Assembly (NCBI GenBank): GCA_002722135.1
Contig: PBKJ01000009.1
Span: forward strand, 25,447-75,098
DNA length: 49,652 nucleotides
From: Methanobacteriota archaeon
GTDB taxonomy: Archaea; Thermoplasmatota; Poseidoniia; Poseidoniales; Poseidoniaceae
Direction of reading: 5' to 3'
Positions within the stretch are counted from its first letter, which is position 1; each line of letters begins with the position of its first letter. Below the pieces are notes generated by a model. It was not told the DNA's origin. It saw only the letters and a list, made by a program, of their open reading frames with translations, and searched no databases. This document shows, piece by piece, positions 49,306 to 49,652 of the stretch. The position numbers and the translations under genes were made by a program.

Positions 49306-49652
49306 GAATCGCCTCGGCACGCTTCGGCCACGCACAGCGTGGCCATGTTCACGATGTCGCGGACCTCGTCGTTGCGGGCCACAATTTGCACGGGGAACGT
49401 GGTGCCTTCGAGGATGGGTCCGATCATTTCTGCATCGGCCAATTGCTCCAGCAACTTGTACGCAATGTTGGCAGCGGCGAGGTTCGGACACACGAGAACG
49501 TTGGCAGGGCCGTCGAAATTCAAGAAGGGGTATTCCTCCTGGACGAGCGTATCCAGCGCGGTGTCCGCCTGCATTGGGCCGTCGATCTTCAGCGTCGGGT
49601 CCAACTCGCGGGCGGTGGCCACGGCCTCTTCGAGTCGCGTGCTCCGCTGCTC
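49272..49652 (-). CDS. Malic enzyme/phosphotransacetylase C-terminal domain (partial)
   Basis: The frame is open to the right edge, so ~126 residues of the C-terminus are present. DGPMQADTAL, VLVCPNLAAANIAYKLLEQL, MIGPILEGTTFPVQI and DIVNMATLCVAEA match the C-terminal phosphate-acetyltransferase-like domain found in MaeB-type NADP malic enzymes and in Pta. The remainder lies outside the window, so the two cannot be told apart. Confidence 0.85.
   Translation of the reverse strand, partial: EQRSTRLEEAVATARELDPTLKIDGPMQADTALDTLVQEEYPFLNFDGPANVLVCPNLAAANIAYKLLEQLADAEMIGPILEGTTFPVQIVARNDEVRDIVNMATLCVAEACRGDSYWETLRSTSD

Noticed and set aside
1-49652. CRISPR arrays, insertion sequences, integrase or attachment sites
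   Set aside because: No spaced direct repeats, transposase motifs or tRNA-flanking duplications were seen on reading both strands.

Overview
The window is about 50 kb of GC-rich, very densely coded archaeal chromosome. I infer a planktonic Marine Group II euryarchaeon (Candidatus Poseidoniales). The archaeal signature genes are Pus10, ribosomal protein L21e, RNA polymerase subunit F (Rpb4), the DUF655-RsmA pair, RadA, an AK6/Fap7 kinase, archaeal-type phosphoglycerate kinase and an archaeal initiator tRNA. Alongside them sit genes more typical of bacteria: exonuclease VII (xseA/xseB), RlmH, an E. coli-type NADP isocitrate dehydrogenase and a GST-like protein. The lineage call rests on gene content and style, not on a database search. 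I found no CRISPR array, insertion sequence, prophage, rRNA or origin. No gene-free stretch exceeds 300 bases; the longest gap is about 174 bp (40010-40183).

Layout. 1-2.4 kb: the end of a copper P-type ATPase, a copper chaperone, a thioredoxin-like protein with a 2-Cys peroxiredoxin, tRNA-Leu and a DUF3592 membrane protein. 2.4-9.1 kb: an export operon of MacB/LolD-like ATPase, FtsX-like permease and RND exporter. 9.2-16.9 kb: one long co-directional information-processing run: pus10 (with a SAP domain), rpl21e, rpoF, DUF655, rsmA, a zinc-ribbon protein, ferredoxin, a 57-residue membrane protein, xseA, xseB and a MIP18-like protein. Many of its junctions are ATGA/GTGA/TGATG overlaps or a Shine-Dalgarno GGTGA fused to the previous stop codon. 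16.8-20.4 kb, minus strand: a membrane protein, a second thioredoxin-like protein, a protein that I read as three consecutive histone-fold-like segments, a small zinc-type protein and an M24 peptidase. 20.5-24.2 kb: a Pro/Gln-rich membrane protein, pgk, tRNA-Thr and an MTA/SAH deaminase-like amidohydrolase. 24.2-32.6 kb, minus strand: a small membrane protein, a >1000-residue surface protein with fibronectin-like repeats, a CDP-alcohol phosphatidyltransferase, AK6, ftsZ, radA and a lipoprotein. 32.7-36.6 kb: initiator tRNA-Met and assorted small genes, OsmC and icd. 36.6-45.3 kb: a 1133-residue protein with a C-terminal PIN nuclease domain, a second RND/MMPL exporter, a DHH phosphoesterase, a Nudix hydrolase and a cobalamin adenosyltransferase. 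45.3-49.7 kb: DUF2203, small membrane proteins, RlmH, the GST-like protein, a formylglycine-generating-enzyme-like membrane protein and the C-terminal part of a malic enzyme/phosphotransacetylase.

The most unusual items are the triple histone-fold-like protein (17983-18798), the SAP domain inserted into Pus10, the giant PIN protein, the two diverged thioredoxin-like paralogues, and three convergent gene pairs whose stop codons form a single TGATCA palindrome with no base between the genes.
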